Source: Candidatus Bathyarchaeota archaeon
Lineage (GTDB): Archaea > Thermoproteota > Bathyarchaeia > Bathyarchaeales > Bathycorpusculaceae
Assembly (NCBI GenBank): GCA_003164295.1
Contig: PLTA01000024.1
Span: 102,498 to 166,497 of the forward strand
Direction of reading: 5' to 3'
DNA length: 64,000 nucleotides
This document shows, piece after piece, positions 8,240-15,678 of this stretch. A program made the translations under genes and the position numbers. The notes under the pieces are model-generated. The model searched no databases and was not told the origin of the DNA. It was given only the letters and a program-made list of their open reading frames with translations. Numbering within the stretch: position 1 is the first letter of the stretch; every line of letters begins with the position of its first letter.

Positions 8240-9256
8240 TATTTCCCTGTAAACTGCTAAGGCTTTTTTTTCGTCGTTAACCCCTTTGATGAGCATACGG
8301 CCTCCATTGAAGAGGCTAACTTCATAAGTTTCATAGTTGAACATGAGTGCCAAACGGGATTTTAAGCGGACAGTAAACTGCCTGTTCACGGCTGGGTAGA
8401 TTTCATCAAGGTTTAGTTTTATTGGTTTTTCTGGGTTTATGTTAGCTGTTTCTTTTCCACAAAGCCAAACTAGCCGTTCCCCGCCAGCCACCGTTGATAA
8501 ATCGCTGTGGCAACATGGGCAATGGGTATTTTTTGATATGTCAATGGTTGTAAAGTCCATGTCGCTGAAGTCGCAAACCAATAGTTTACCCTTCAAAGTT
8601 TGGCCTACTTCAGCTAAAAGTTTTATTGTTTCCATAGCTTGCAAAGCCCCAATTATTCCTGGTGTAGCGCCGATAACACCGCGGGTGCTGCATGTTAGCA
8701 GGTCATTGTCGGAAAGGTTTGGCATTAAACATTCCAAACATCCTGTTTCTGGGGGAGCAAAAACCGAGATGTTACCTTCTATACCGATAGCAGCACCAAA
8801 AACATAGGGGATTTTTAATTTTACACAGACACGGTTAACCAGGTAACGGGTGACCATGTTGTCTAAGCCATCAACTACGCAGTCCACGCCCTTTAGGAGG
8901 CACTCAACATTGCTGGCGTTGACGTTTTCAGTAAACGCTTCAGTTTTAATTAGCGGATTGAGTTCTTGGAGGCGTTTTGCTGCAACTTCAGCTTTCGGGT
9001 AATGCAAATCAGCGGTGGTGTAGAGGATTTGGCGGTGAAGATTCTGCGGCTCAATTGTATCTTGGTCAATTAAACGGATGGAGCCAACGCCAGCCAAAGC
9101 TAGATAAAGCGAAGAAACTGTACCTAAGCCGCCTGACCCGACAACAGCCACTTTAGCCTTAGCCAAGCGATGTTGACCTTTTTCACCCAACTCTTTCATT
9201 ATCACTTGGCGACTATAGAATCCCTTGGCAAATGCTTCTTTTTCTACACCATCCAC
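8213..9256 (-). CDS. MoeB/ThiF/HesA-family E1-like adenylyltransferase
   Basis: Activates a ubiquitin-like sulfur carrier (MoaD, ThiS or SAMP type) by adenylating its C-terminus, for molybdopterin or thiamine synthesis or protein tagging. The 347-residue protein has the nucleotide motif VVGSGGLG (residues 38-45), the YSRQ arginine motif (14-17), DGLDN (129-133), a putative catalytic Cys in LLTCSTRGVIG (Cys189), and two zinc CxxC pairs (CLEC 173-176, CPCC 246-249). An extra domain of about 90 residues follows the zinc site, as in some archaeal homologues. It starts at GTG 9256, with GGAG 10 bases upstream. No carrier gene adjoins. Confidence 0.9.
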   Translation of the reverse strand: MDGVEKEAFAKGFYSRQVIMKELGEKGQHRLAKAKVAVVGSGGLGTVSSLYLALAGVGSIRLIDQDTIEPQNLHRQILYTTADLHYPKAEVAAKRLQELNPLIKTEAFTENVNASNVECLLKGVDCVVDGLDNMVTRYLVNRVCVKLKIPYVFGAAIGIEGNISVFAPPETGCLECLMPNLSDNDLLTCSTRGVIGATPGIIGALQAMETIKLLAEVGQTLKGKLLVCDFSDMDFTTIDISKNTHCPCCHSDLSTVAGGERLVWLCGKETANINPEKPIKLNLDEIYPAVNRQFTVRLKSRLALMFNYETYEVSLFNGGRMLIKGVNDEKKALAVYREILKKLESRI

Positions 9257-9381
9257 GTTAATCTGTCTCCAAGTGATGTTGTTATTTAGGTTATATTTGC
9301 TTTTTATTGTTTGAGCCAGGACATTTTTGGTTTTTGGCTAATGTTTGAGTGGGAGTAAAGTGGGGTTAAATTGGAAAAAAG

Positions 9382-9415
9382 TTTATATGATATTTCCTAC
9401 TATTGTCAATAGTAG
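9382..9415 (+). promoter_or_regulatory. TATA-like box followed by a near-perfect palindrome
   Basis: A TATA-like tttatatga (9382-9390) is followed by ctactattg t caatagtag (9397-9415), nine-base arms around one base. The palindrome falls where transcription would start, the usual place for an archaeal repressor site. No protein gene follows on this strand; the candidate structured RNA at 9524-9625 does. The small winged-helix gene at 9753-10067 is a plausible binder. Confidence 0.45.
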
Positions 9416-9523
9416 CCAATGCATAAGGAGGAAAAAAACCAAAGAAAAGCCAAACTAAAACAAAACGCCTCCCCCCTCTTTATCCAAGCTAACAATCACC
9501 ATGTAAATTGCACTTACACCAAA

Positions 9524-9625
9524 CCGCCGCCAGTCTGAAGCCTCGAACCTTTCCCAAATTTCCTTTCTCCTTTGATTTGGTGGAAATCTTCGTTGCCAAT
9601 AAGAAGTTCTAATTACTGGCGGCGG
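9524..9625 (+). ncRNA. Candidate structured RNA in a gene-free stretch
   Basis: An 11-bp perfect helix is formed by ccgccgccagt (9524-9534) and actggcggcgg (9615-9625), with an 80-base interior. Inside, two hairpins exclude each other: ccaaat/atttgg (9554-9559 with 9575-9580) and atttcc/ggaaat (9558-9563 with 9582-9587). Outside, ggagg (9426-9430) could pair with cctcc (9468-9472). A GC-rich long helix in an AT-rich intergenic stretch suggests a functional RNA or DNA structure. I matched it to no known class (not tRNA, SRP RNA or RNase P RNA). The strand is inferred from the TATA-like box upstream. Confidence 0.35.
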
Positions 9626-9752
9626 CATTGACAAAATCCAGAAAATCGCTTATTAACCATATGTTGCATTTTGAATTTGGAAGAAAAAAAATGTTTTTCC
9701 CCTAAAATAATTTTATTTAGCTTACCTTAGTGTTAGCTTGATTCTAATAATA

Positions 9753-10067
9753 TTATTTTTGCATGATTTTTATTGGTTTTTTATTATTTGTTATTTCTTG
9801 AACTATGTGATAGTTTTCTTCCATTGATTGTGAGAGGAAGTATGTGGTGCCGTAAGTTCCGCCGATGGAACTTATTAGTTTGTATTTTTTGAGGATTGTA
9901 ATGTGGTGGCTTATTGTTTTGTAGCTTTTTTTAAGGTACGTGGCTAGCTGGTTAGTATTTTGGGGTTTTTGTTTGAGGGCATTTAGGATTTGTGCTCGGG
10001 TATTGCCTCCTTTTGTTGTTGTGAGTAGCCATTTTAGTACTTGGGTTACTGGTTGTTGGTTTATCAT
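9753..10067 (-). CDS. Small winged-helix transcription regulator (ArsR-like)
   Basis: A 104-residue protein that is nearly all one winged-helix domain: GGNTRAQILNALKQKPQNTN (residues 20-39), the recognition region QLATYLKKSYKTISHHI (about 40-56), then a wing (LISSIGGTYGTTYFLSQ). This is the common archaeal ArsR/MarR-like fold, binding DNA as a dimer. No metal-binding Cys/His set is visible, so the signal is unknown. Its promoter region (10070-10130) contains gctataaatagc, a partial palindrome over the TATA-like box, consistent with self-control. Next to it lie a dead gene and a palindromic site, so it may regulate neither neighbour. Confidence 0.75.
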   Translation of the reverse strand: MINQQPVTQVLKWLLTTTKGGNTRAQILNALKQKPQNTNQLATYLKKSYKTISHHITILKKYKLISSIGGTYGTTYFLSQSMEENYHIVQEITNNKKPIKIMQK

Positions 10068-10172
10068 GGTTGTAGCCTTGGGATGTTAGTAATGGAGTTG
10101 TTACTATTTAAGGTAGTAGCTATAAATAGCATAAATAACCCACGGCACAAACCATAAAATGATCAAGTACAA

Positions 10173-10727
10173 TCAAGTTACGCGGATCCAAAGATCACCA
10201 TAACTTGCAATTAACCCATTATCATCAAATACCAGTTCCGCCGTTATAGCCATTTGAGAGAACTTCATACTTGTAACTTTTATTGCTGATTCGAGAATAC
10301 CTTTTCCTTAGCCGCTCAAGTTTTAAACTGGGAAAACGCACCCAAACCGATTCAACCTTCCATGCTTCTCCAACTTGCAAAACTAACCGACGGATGGGCA
10401 AAGCATTGGTTGCAGGAGAAATTTCCAAGTCAACATCAAACAGCCCCGTTAAAAACGGCACTGAAGAGTTGTCTTACCGCCATAGCTGATTATTATCAAC
10501 AGTAATAGCTAGATGACTTGTTATTCCATCGCGTTCTTGAATGATACGAACCTGTTTCGTCCGCCATTCATCATACATTCAACTCTGTAATTGACCTTCG
10601 TCGGCAAATTTTCCAAAATCATGATAACCGTTCCATCCATTACAAAAGAGCGTTTTGTATTAAGGAAGGTAAAGTATTCGATGCCTACTGTTTTCACTGT
10701 TTTTCCAAAGCAGAACTTTCTCTTCAT
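10173..10727 (-). pseudogene. Decayed putative glycolipid-binding family gene (PF06475-like)
   Basis: The reading begins at ATG 10727 and matches the family's N-terminal pattern (LPTKVNYRVECMMNGGRNRF). A frameshift after about 10522 leads into GITSHLAITVDNNQLW and an in-frame TAA, then the family signature DVDLEISPATNALPIRRL with WVRFPSLKLERL. Another frameshift near 10243 is needed to reach AELVFDDNGLIASYGDLW and a TGA at 10173. All parts appear in the right order, so this is one gene with at least two frameshifts and one stop. Homologues are bacterial and archaeal proteins of unknown role, annotated as putative glycolipid-binding. The family call is from motif memory. Confidence 0.7.
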
Positions 10728-10822
10728 GCTTAAATTTTAAAAAATCCACAGCCAACCCAAAATATCTACTATGAAAGCTGAAAATAATCTTTCGCATTTC
10801 TACTTATGGAGAGCACCGTCTA

Positions 10823-11947
10823 CTATATTTCCGGAGATTTTCCTTTTAGCAGGAACTGACGCTCATAGATTTCCTTAACTTTCCCGACCGTATCGGCTTC
10901 ATCAGGTGTTTTGTCATCTCGGATTCGTGTGATTCTTGCAAACCGCAACGCCATTTGGCTCTTGTATCTGGGACTTTTCTGAATCTCGTTGTAAGTGACT
11001 TCAACAACAATTTTAGGAATAACAATAACGCGATGCCCCTCCTGTTCAATTGCTGAGGCCTTGAGATGCTTAGTCATTTCGATGATTTCAGCGTCAGTTA
11101 AGCCTTTGAAAGTTTTTCCCAGCTCCAGAAATTCGCCTGTTTGTGGATCTCTAGCTGCCAAATAGTAATCTGAGAGCCAACCTTTCCGCCTGCCATACCC
11201 ATACTCGGCAGCCGTGATTACAAGGTCTAAGGTTTCGAGGACAGTTTTAATTTTCAACCATTTTTTTCCTCTTCTTCCGGGCGTATAGGGGCTGTCAAGT
11301 TTCTTCGCTAGTAACCCCTCATGCCCAGCAGCTGTGGCTTCTTTGAGAAACTCTTTTGCTTCCTCGATTTTTTCGGTGATGATTTGTTTAGATAATGGGA
11401 TTTCTCCAACGATGTGGGTCAAGATTTGACGGCGTTCGGTGTAGGGGTGAGTAATTAGGCTTTCGCCGTTGAGGTATAAAATGTCAAATAGATGAAGTGT
11501 TAATGGAATTTTTTGTGCCATGCTGGAGACGTTCCGGGTTCGTTTGAAGCGACGCATTAAATGTTGAAACGCTATTGGGAAACCAGCACTGTCCAAAGCC
11601 ACAACTTCACCTTCAACGATGGCTGAGTTCGCTTTCACATTGCTTTTTACGATTTCAACAACTTCAGGCAAACTTTCAGTTACATTGCTTAATCTTCTGC
11701 TGAAAATCTGAACGTCCCTATTTTGCTCGTGAATTTGAACTCTAGCGCCATCATACTTGTATTCCAACGCAGTTTTACCGCCATGCTCAGCTAACGCTTC
11801 AGCGACTGTTTGAGCTGTTTGAGCAAGCATAAGCTTCACTGGCCTAAAAACGCTGAACCCCGTTTTCTCCAAGCCTTCTAAGCCATAAGTTTTGAGCACA
11901 GCTGCGACTTCGCCGATATCGCCAAGTACCATGCTTGCGTGCTGCAC
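10823..11947 (-). CDS. lig: ATP-dependent DNA ligase, catalytic part (C-terminal piece of a frameshifted gene)
   Basis: The adenylation and OB-fold domains of the replicative ATP-dependent DNA ligase. The active-site motif is EYKYDGAR (Lys63 of this frame, the AMP-accepting lysine); further motifs are AIVEGEVVALD, HEGLLAKKLDSPYTPGRRGKKWLKIK and a C-terminal OB fold with QMALRFARITRIRDDKT. It seals nicks in replication and repair. The frame opens at GTG 11947 only because the upstream piece is out of frame by one base; the two pieces join at 11945-11952. Together they form about 585 residues, the normal length. It is distinct from the LigD-type ligase at 49.2-50.7 kb. Confidence 0.9.
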   Translation of the reverse strand: MQHASMVLGDIGEVAAVLKTYGLEGLEKTGFSVFRPVKLMLAQTAQTVAEALAEHGGKTALEYKYDGARVQIHEQNRDVQIFSRRLSNVTESLPEVVEIVKSNVKANSAIVEGEVVALDSAGFPIAFQHLMRRFKRTRNVSSMAQKIPLTLHLFDILYLNGESLITHPYTERRQILTHIVGEIPLSKQIITEKIEEAKEFLKEATAAGHEGLLAKKLDSPYTPGRRGKKWLKIKTVLETLDLVITAAEYGYGRRKGWLSDYYLAARDPQTGEFLELGKTFKGLTDAEIIEMTKHLKASAIEQEGHRVIVIPKIVVEVTYNEIQKSPRYKSQMALRFARITRIRDDKTPDEADTVGKVKEIYERQFLLKGKSPEI

Positions 11948-12516
11948 CCTTTGAGGGGCACATCGGAGGCGCGAGCGACAGCTTGCTCCATTAATCCTTC
12001 GTGAAGCCCTGTCCGCATTTCACATGTGAAGATTTTGACCAAATACTTTGCTTCAACGGGGGTAGCTTGGCTAAAAAGAGCAGTTATTAATCGTTCTTTT
12101 CGAGTCCTTGAACCTGCACCCGAGGTTTGAGCGATGGCTCCTAGGGTTCGCCTAACTTCAGTTATTGTTAAGAAGTTTTGAGTTAGCTGTGTTTGCTTTT
12201 TTGATTTTGATTGTTCTAGAACTACTTTTGTTGCTGAGCCAATGTCGCCTGTTTTAGCCATGGCTTGACGAAATTGGCCCCAGTCAAACATGCTTTCCCG
12301 TTCTAAAACATGGTTTAGAGTTGACCAGCTTACATCGAGTGATTTTTGGCTATATTTTGGGAAGGCTCGGCCAACCATCATGTTGACGGCTGGTTCAATC
12401 TCATCTGAACTTAGGATTTTTAGGTAGTTTGCAGTTAACTCTATGATTTCAAGGCGTTTCTTTGTCGCTTCGACTTTTTCAAGTAGTTCAGATAGAGATT
12501 TGAAAGATGCTGTCAT
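11878..12516 (-). CDS. lig: ATP-dependent DNA ligase, N-terminal DNA-binding part (frameshifted from the catalytic piece)
   Basis: The helical DNA-binding domain of the archaeal/eukaryotic-type DNA ligase, from ATG 12516. Family features include FKSLSELLEKVEATKKRLE, the IGSATKVVL region and GAGSRTRKERLI, ending in AVARASDVPLK. Genuine sequence ends at about 11952; the last 24 residues are out-of-frame reading. The normal continuation (VQHASMVLGDIGEVAAVL) is in the other frame, so one base is missing within the run AAAGGG. A missing base in a homopolymer-like run of a likely essential gene could be a sequence error. The upstream 570 bp hold no gene. Confidence 0.85.
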   Translation of the reverse strand: MTASFKSLSELLEKVEATKKRLEIIELTANYLKILSSDEIEPAVNMMVGRAFPKYSQKSLDVSWSTLNHVLERESMFDWGQFRQAMAKTGDIGSATKVVLEQSKSKKQTQLTQNFLTITEVRRTLGAIAQTSGAGSRTRKERLITALFSQATPVEAKYLVKIFTCEMRTGLHEGLMEQAVARASDVPLKGCSTQAWYLAISAKSQLCSKLMA

Positions 12517-12716
12517 GTTTAAACCGAAAAATCAGATAATAAAATATTGGTGTAGGATGCTTATAATTGCTATATTTCTAATTAGATTGTAAAAAAGTAT
12601 TCTGGGGATTGAAATGCGCGTAATTATCGAAAGGCTTGCTTAGAAACCTAAACCAAAAAAGTACTCCTAAGCAACATAGCAAAATCGGAGCATAATCAAT
12701 TGCTGATAGCTGGATT

Positions 12717-12811
12717 GGATCAAATTAAATATAATTAAGTATAAATTGATATTAAAAGTATAAAAAAGTATCAACCTGCAAGCGATTTAAGCTTTGTTTC
12801 AAAAAAGCAAC
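12717..12811 (-). repeat. Repeat family copy C: conserved stretch plus about 10-bp periodic array
   Basis: On the minus strand the conserved part (12811-12774) begins GTTGCTTT and ends TTGCAGGT, matching copy B at roughly 29 of 38 positions. It is followed by an AT-only array (12773-12717) of units of about 10 bases resembling atactttttt, atacttttaat, atacttaatt, atatttaatt. Confidence 0.5.
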
Positions 12812-12899
12812 TTTATTCAAACTGAACAATTTTTGCACGGAAATATTTTTTCTCTAATCTTTCTCTTTTGAGTTAGTGGTTGAATATTTGTTTTGAGGG

Positions 12900-13014
12900 T
12901 TGGTGACGTTTTTTTTGACTTTTTATGACGCGTAGTGACGAATAAAGACGCAACCTGCAAACAACCCAAACCCTAAACCAAGAAACCAACCCAAAACACA
13001 AAGAACAAAAATTT
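12900..13014 (-). repeat. Repeat family copy A: conserved stretch plus 10-bp array
   Basis: On the minus strand the conserved part runs from 13014 to 12953 and shares a 17-base identity (ctttgtgttttgggttg) and the closing TTGCAGGT with copy B. The adjoining array (12952-12900), read on the plus strand, has TGAC at regular steps: tgacttttta, tgacgcgtag, tgacgaataa, agacgcaacc, each 10 bases. It lies about 70 bases beyond the L31e stop codon. Confidence 0.6.
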
Positions 13015-13084
13015 ATAAAAAAGCAGCGTTATTTAGTTAATCGAAAAAACATCAAGAAGAAAATAAATAAAAATTAAGAGAGAC

Positions 13085-13561
13085 TTATTGGGCTTCAGCT
13101 AAATAAACGGTGACGTTGCCGTCTTTGTCCTTTGCTGCTCGAACCCGAATCTTTCGCGGTGGCTTCTCGATGCCTCTGTCCCAGATTTTCTCGTTAACTT
13201 CCTGGCTAATAATCAGTTGAGGCAACTCTTCTTCTTCCTCTTCTTCAGAAACCTTCATTTCAAGTTTCATGTGTTTAATTATGAATGCTTTGAGCAGTTG
13301 CATGGCCCTGGGAGAACGCTTTTTAGGTGGTCTATTCAATGCTCTTGACAGAGGAACAGTGTAGGTTCGTTCTTCAACGATTTCTTCTTCAGCTTTCTTT
13401 TTCTTAGGCTTAGCTTCCTCTTCTACTTCTTCCGCCGGCGCCTCTTCAGGAACTTCAGCTGGAACTATCTCTTCTGTTGTTTCCACTACAGGTTCTTCGT
13501 CAGTTAAATCGAGCATTTCTTCTTCAGCGTTTTTTTGTTCTTCTATGACTTCTTTAACCAC
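13085..13561 (-). CDS. rpl31e: Ribosomal protein eL31 (L31e) with acidic N-terminal extension
   Basis: The large-subunit protein eL31 lies at about residues 65-158: EERTYTVPLSRALNRPPKKR (start of the domain), RAMQLLKAFIIKHMK, and the signature VNEKIWDRGIEKPPRKIRVR, which contacts rRNA near the exit tunnel. The first 64 residues are a Glu/Ala/Pro-rich extension absent from most homologues, and a Glu run (about 106-112) is inserted in the domain. It starts at GTG 13561 with GGAGA about 8 bases upstream. It is the last gene of the S19e-PDCD5-L39e-L31e unit, 12 bases after L39e. The eIF6 gene that often follows in archaea is absent here. Confidence 0.93.
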   Translation of the reverse strand: MVKEVIEEQKNAEEEMLDLTDEEPVVETTEEIVPAEVPEEAPAEEVEEEAKPKKKKAEEEIVEERTYTVPLSRALNRPPKKRSPRAMQLLKAFIIKHMKLEMKVSEEEEEEELPQLIISQEVNEKIWDRGIEKPPRKIRVRAAKDKDGNVTVYLAEAQ

Positions 13562-13573
13562 GTAAAAAATCTC

Positions 13574-13732
13574 CTATGCCTTTATTTTTCTAGTTCGCCA
13601 ATTTCGTCTTTGCTTAGGGTTATTTCTAACTTTCCCGTCTGTGCGAGCAATTACCCATGTTGGAACAGACGTAGATTCTTTGCCAGCTTTAGCTAGTCTA
13701 AGCTTTTTTGCCGTAGGTTTAACTCTTGCCAT
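13574..13732 (-). CDS. rpl39e: Ribosomal protein eL39 (L39e)
   Basis: A 52-residue, highly basic protein starting at ATG 13732 ([20 protein letters not shown]) and ending at TAG 13574. It contains the family core [14 protein letters not shown] and [17 protein letters not shown]. eL39 lines the nascent-chain exit tunnel of archaeal and eukaryotic ribosomes; about 51 residues is the usual length. It sits 4 bases after the PDCD5-like gene and 12 bases before L31e in the same operon. It is too short for routine gene-length cutoffs but clear by sequence. Confidence 0.95.
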   Translation of the reverse strand: MARVKPTAKKLRLAKAGKESTSVPTWVIARTDGKVRNNPKQRRNWRTRKIKA

Positions 13733-13736
13733 TTTT

Positions 13737-14069
13737 TCATATCCTTCTAATTGTTGGTTCTCGCTTCCGCGATTGAAGCTGAATTAATATTCCCTTGAGC
13801 TGCGAATCTGAAAGTGGAATAGGCAACTTACCTGTCTGCGCCATTTCAACCAGCTGCATCTCGATTTGCTCAGTAAACTCAGGCTTAACCATTTTAAGGT
13901 TATTTAGTCTTTGTCGAGCGTCAGGTGCCAAGATTTTACTTAGTAACGCGTTTTTTTGAGCTTCTATTTGTTCCGCTTGGGATTGTCTTTGTTCTTCATT
14001 TCCTCTTTGCTGCATTGATGATAATTTTCGCTTGCGGATTTGCTCAAGCTGATCATCTGACATTTTCAC
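13737..14069 (-). CDS. PDCD5-like DNA-binding protein
   Basis: A 110-residue archaeal PDCD5 (TFAR19)-related protein: a disordered helical N-terminus ([18 protein letters not shown], then a Gln-rich stretch), then a three-helix core with [20 protein letters not shown] and [16 protein letters not shown]. The family binds DNA in archaea and is linked to apoptosis and chaperonins in eukaryotes; its archaeal role is unsettled. It sits between S19e and L39e, the standard archaeal order, and its start overlaps the S19e stop by one base. Translational coupling is likely. Confidence 0.92.
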   Translation of the reverse strand: MKMSDDQLEQIRKRKLSSMQQRGNEEQRQSQAEQIEAQKNALLSKILAPDARQRLNNLKMVKPEFTEQIEMQLVEMAQTGKLPIPLSDSQLKGILIQLQSRKREPTIRRI

Positions 14070-14572
14070 TATTCGCCTTGGTATTTCTTGAGCTCGGGGA
14101 TAGTTTTAACTATTTCTTTATTGAGGTCTCCAGCGACTTCTTGGAGAAGCTTGCGACCTTTAGGAGACATAATTCTGCCTTTGGGTTTTGTAGTTTGAAT
14201 TAGACCCGCAGTGTCAAGTTGCTGCAGAATCTTCCGGATGTTGTTGCCGCCTGCTTTAACAGCATGGTTTTTCTTTACACCGTTGTTTTTTCTTCCACCA
14301 TAGTCTGAACGCAGTTTTTCTAATCCGATTGGTCCGTGAATGTAAACTTTGCGAAGTATAGATGCGCTTCGAGTGTACCACCAGTTCGGATTCTGCGGTT
14401 GCTTTTCAACGTGATTGCCTGTTTTAGCGAAGGTTGCCCATGGAAGAGGTTGAATTTCATCAACGTTTTCCCTAAGGTATTTTGCTAAACGGTCTATGAA
14501 TTTTGAAGCTGGAACGTCATGAGGAGTCGTCAAAGATACTCTTTTCCCTTGTTTTTCCTTGCAGTTAAACAA
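14069..14572 (-). CDS. rps19e: Ribosomal protein eS19 (S19e)
   Basis: The small-subunit head protein. Motifs: DVPASKFIDRLAKYLREN, WWYTRSASILRKVYIHGPIG (about residues 64-83), the basic loop GGRKNNGVKKNHAVKAGGN and the winged-helix end RKILQQLDTAGLIQTTKPKG. As listed from ATG 14572 it has about 13 residues more than usual; the TTG at 14533 (giving MTTPHDVPASKF) better matches the family's start. It is the first gene of the unit with PDCD5, L39e and L31e, and is divergent from the cupredoxin gene across 187 bp. Confidence 0.95.
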   Translation of the reverse strand: MFNCKEKQGKRVSLTTPHDVPASKFIDRLAKYLRENVDEIQPLPWATFAKTGNHVEKQPQNPNWWYTRSASILRKVYIHGPIGLEKLRSDYGGRKNNGVKKNHAVKAGGNNIRKILQQLDTAGLIQTTKPKGRIMSPKGRKLLQEVAGDLNKEIVKTIPELKKYQGE

Positions 14573-14715
14573 TGAAGCCTAATATAAATATTATCTGATA
14601 GGAATTCAGGCTATCGCAATGTTATTGCCTATGGCTAAAAAGTTAATGCGTATCACATAAAACATAATTGATTTTTAGCCCCGAGGCATTGTGGTTGTAT
14701 AGAGACTACAACAAA

Positions 14716-14725
14716 TATTTTTAAA
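14716..14725 (+). promoter_or_regulatory. TATA-like box of the cupredoxin gene
   Basis: The sequence atttttaaag lies about 40 bases upstream of the ATG at 14760, leaving a leader of about 15-20 bases. Confidence 0.4.
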
Positions 14726-14759
14726 GCCTATTTTCCCACAAAGCTGTTGAGATATCTTT

Positions 14760-15314
14760 ATGAAAAAAACAACGTTAGTACTGGCATTAATGCTTACAAT
14801 CGGGTTACTTTTAGTCACGCTAGGAACAATGCAGGTAAAAGCAGCCACTCAAGTAGACATTTATGCTGGAGAAAAAAGCAGTAGTGTATATGGATTTGGC
14901 AACAGCGCATCTAGCATAAGCTCGCCTGGTCCAACCTTAACTTTTACGCAGGGAGAAGTTGTAACACTAACTCTCCACAATGCAGGAACCATGGCTCATG
15001 ACTTCGCGATAGTAGACACAAAATCTTCAACAGGCACAGTTCTTTGGAATGCACAAGTTGCATCCGCAAGCAACCCAGTTGCCGCTGGATCGCAGGCTTC
15101 AGTGACATTCACCGTGGGCAACACTGGAGATTACTATTACGTATGTCAAGTTGATGGACATGTAGCGTTAGGAATGTGGGGCAACGTAACAGTTAATGCA
15201 GCAGTTCCAGAGTTTCCAACAGCATTAGTTTTCGTGTTTTTCGCGGTTGCAGCTACAGCCTTAGCAGCATACATTGGCAAATCAAAAATTGTACATAAAA
15301 TGACGCCATTATAA
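14760..15314 (+). CDS. Secreted cupredoxin (plastocyanin-like) with PEF-type C-terminal anchor
   Basis: A 184-residue blue copper protein, probably outside the membrane as a one-electron carrier. It has a signal peptide (residues 1-28, KKTTLVLALMLTIGLLLVTL), a cupredoxin domain with putative copper ligands His80 (MAHDF), Cys129, His134 and Met139 (VCQVDGHVALGMWG), and a C-terminal tail VPEFPTALVFVFFAVAA ending in KSK. The PEFP plus membrane helix plus basic end is the pattern of archaeal PEF-CTERM-type anchoring. No terminal oxidase adjoins, so the partner is unknown; copper redox or detoxification is possible. Divergent from S19e. Confidence 0.85.
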   Translation: MKKTTLVLALMLTIGLLLVTLGTMQVKAATQVDIYAGEKSSSVYGFGNSASSISSPGPTLTFTQGEVVTLTLHNAGTMAHDFAIVDTKSSTGTVLWNAQVASASNPVAAGSQASVTFTVGNTGDYYYVCQVDGHVALGMWGNVTVNAAVPEFPTALVFVFFAVAATALAAYIGKSKIVHKMTPL

Positions 15315-15372
15315 AGCGTATGCCCAATTTTTCTTTTTTTAATTCATCAAGTTTTTTAAAATATTTTGGTTA
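15315..15372 (+). terminator. T-rich putative terminator region
   Basis: A T-rich stretch (tttttctttttttaattcat, 15330-15349) follows the cupredoxin stop and precedes the convergent YhbY gene end. Confidence 0.35.
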
Positions 15373-15678
15373 TTATGTGTCTTCTTCTTTTTCTTCTGTT
15401 TTACGTTTTCTAAAGAGAATAAACACATGTCCCCTAACTTCAACCAAAGCAGAATTAGTTTTTTGGGCCGCTATAGCAGCTATTGCCTGAGCTGTGTTAT
15501 CTGCTTGTAGAGCAGCAGGTAAAATTTTAACCTTGACTTGCTTGTTTCTTTGAAGTTGCTTCTCAATTTCACTAATCAACTGATCAGTTAAGCCGTCTTT
15601 ACCAACCCAAATAGTTGGATTTTCATCTTTCAAAACATGCTTAACATGTCGCTTCATTCGAGTTGTTATTTTGCTCAA
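15373..15678 (-). CDS. YhbY/CRM-domain RNA-binding protein
   Basis: A 101-residue single CRM domain: KRHVKHVLKDENPTIWVGKDG (the helix plus GxxG-like WVGKDGLT), IEKQLQRNKQVKVKIL, and the closing strand ALVEVRGHVFILFRKR. The bacterial relative YhbY binds pre-50S ribosomes. The archaeal genes often sit near RNase P subunit or ribosomal genes, as here. The start overlaps the 3' end of the RNase P gene by 38 bases, so the two are likely coupled. A Lys/Glu-rich tail ends the protein. Confidence 0.9.
   Translation of the reverse strand: MSKITTRMKRHVKHVLKDENPTIWVGKDGLTDQLISEIEKQLQRNKQVKVKILPAALQADNTAQAIAAIAAQKTNSALVEVRGHVFILFRKRKTEEKEEDT

Larger units (their letters stand above)
12517..13084. other. 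AT-rich gene-free stretch between the ligase and L31e genes
   Basis: No gene seen. It holds two copies of the repeat family (12717-12811 and 12900-13014) and presumably the ligase promoter and the terminator of the S19e-L31e operon. Confidence 0.6.

Noticed and set aside
9426..9520. Ribosome binding site (ggagg at 9426-9430) starting a gene
   Set aside because: No start codon with an open frame follows; the GGAGG may pair with CCTCC at 9468-9472 instead.
12717..13014. Replication origin
   Set aside because: AT-rich with repeats, but no Orc1/Cdc6 gene or recognisable origin boxes; I report it as a repeat only.
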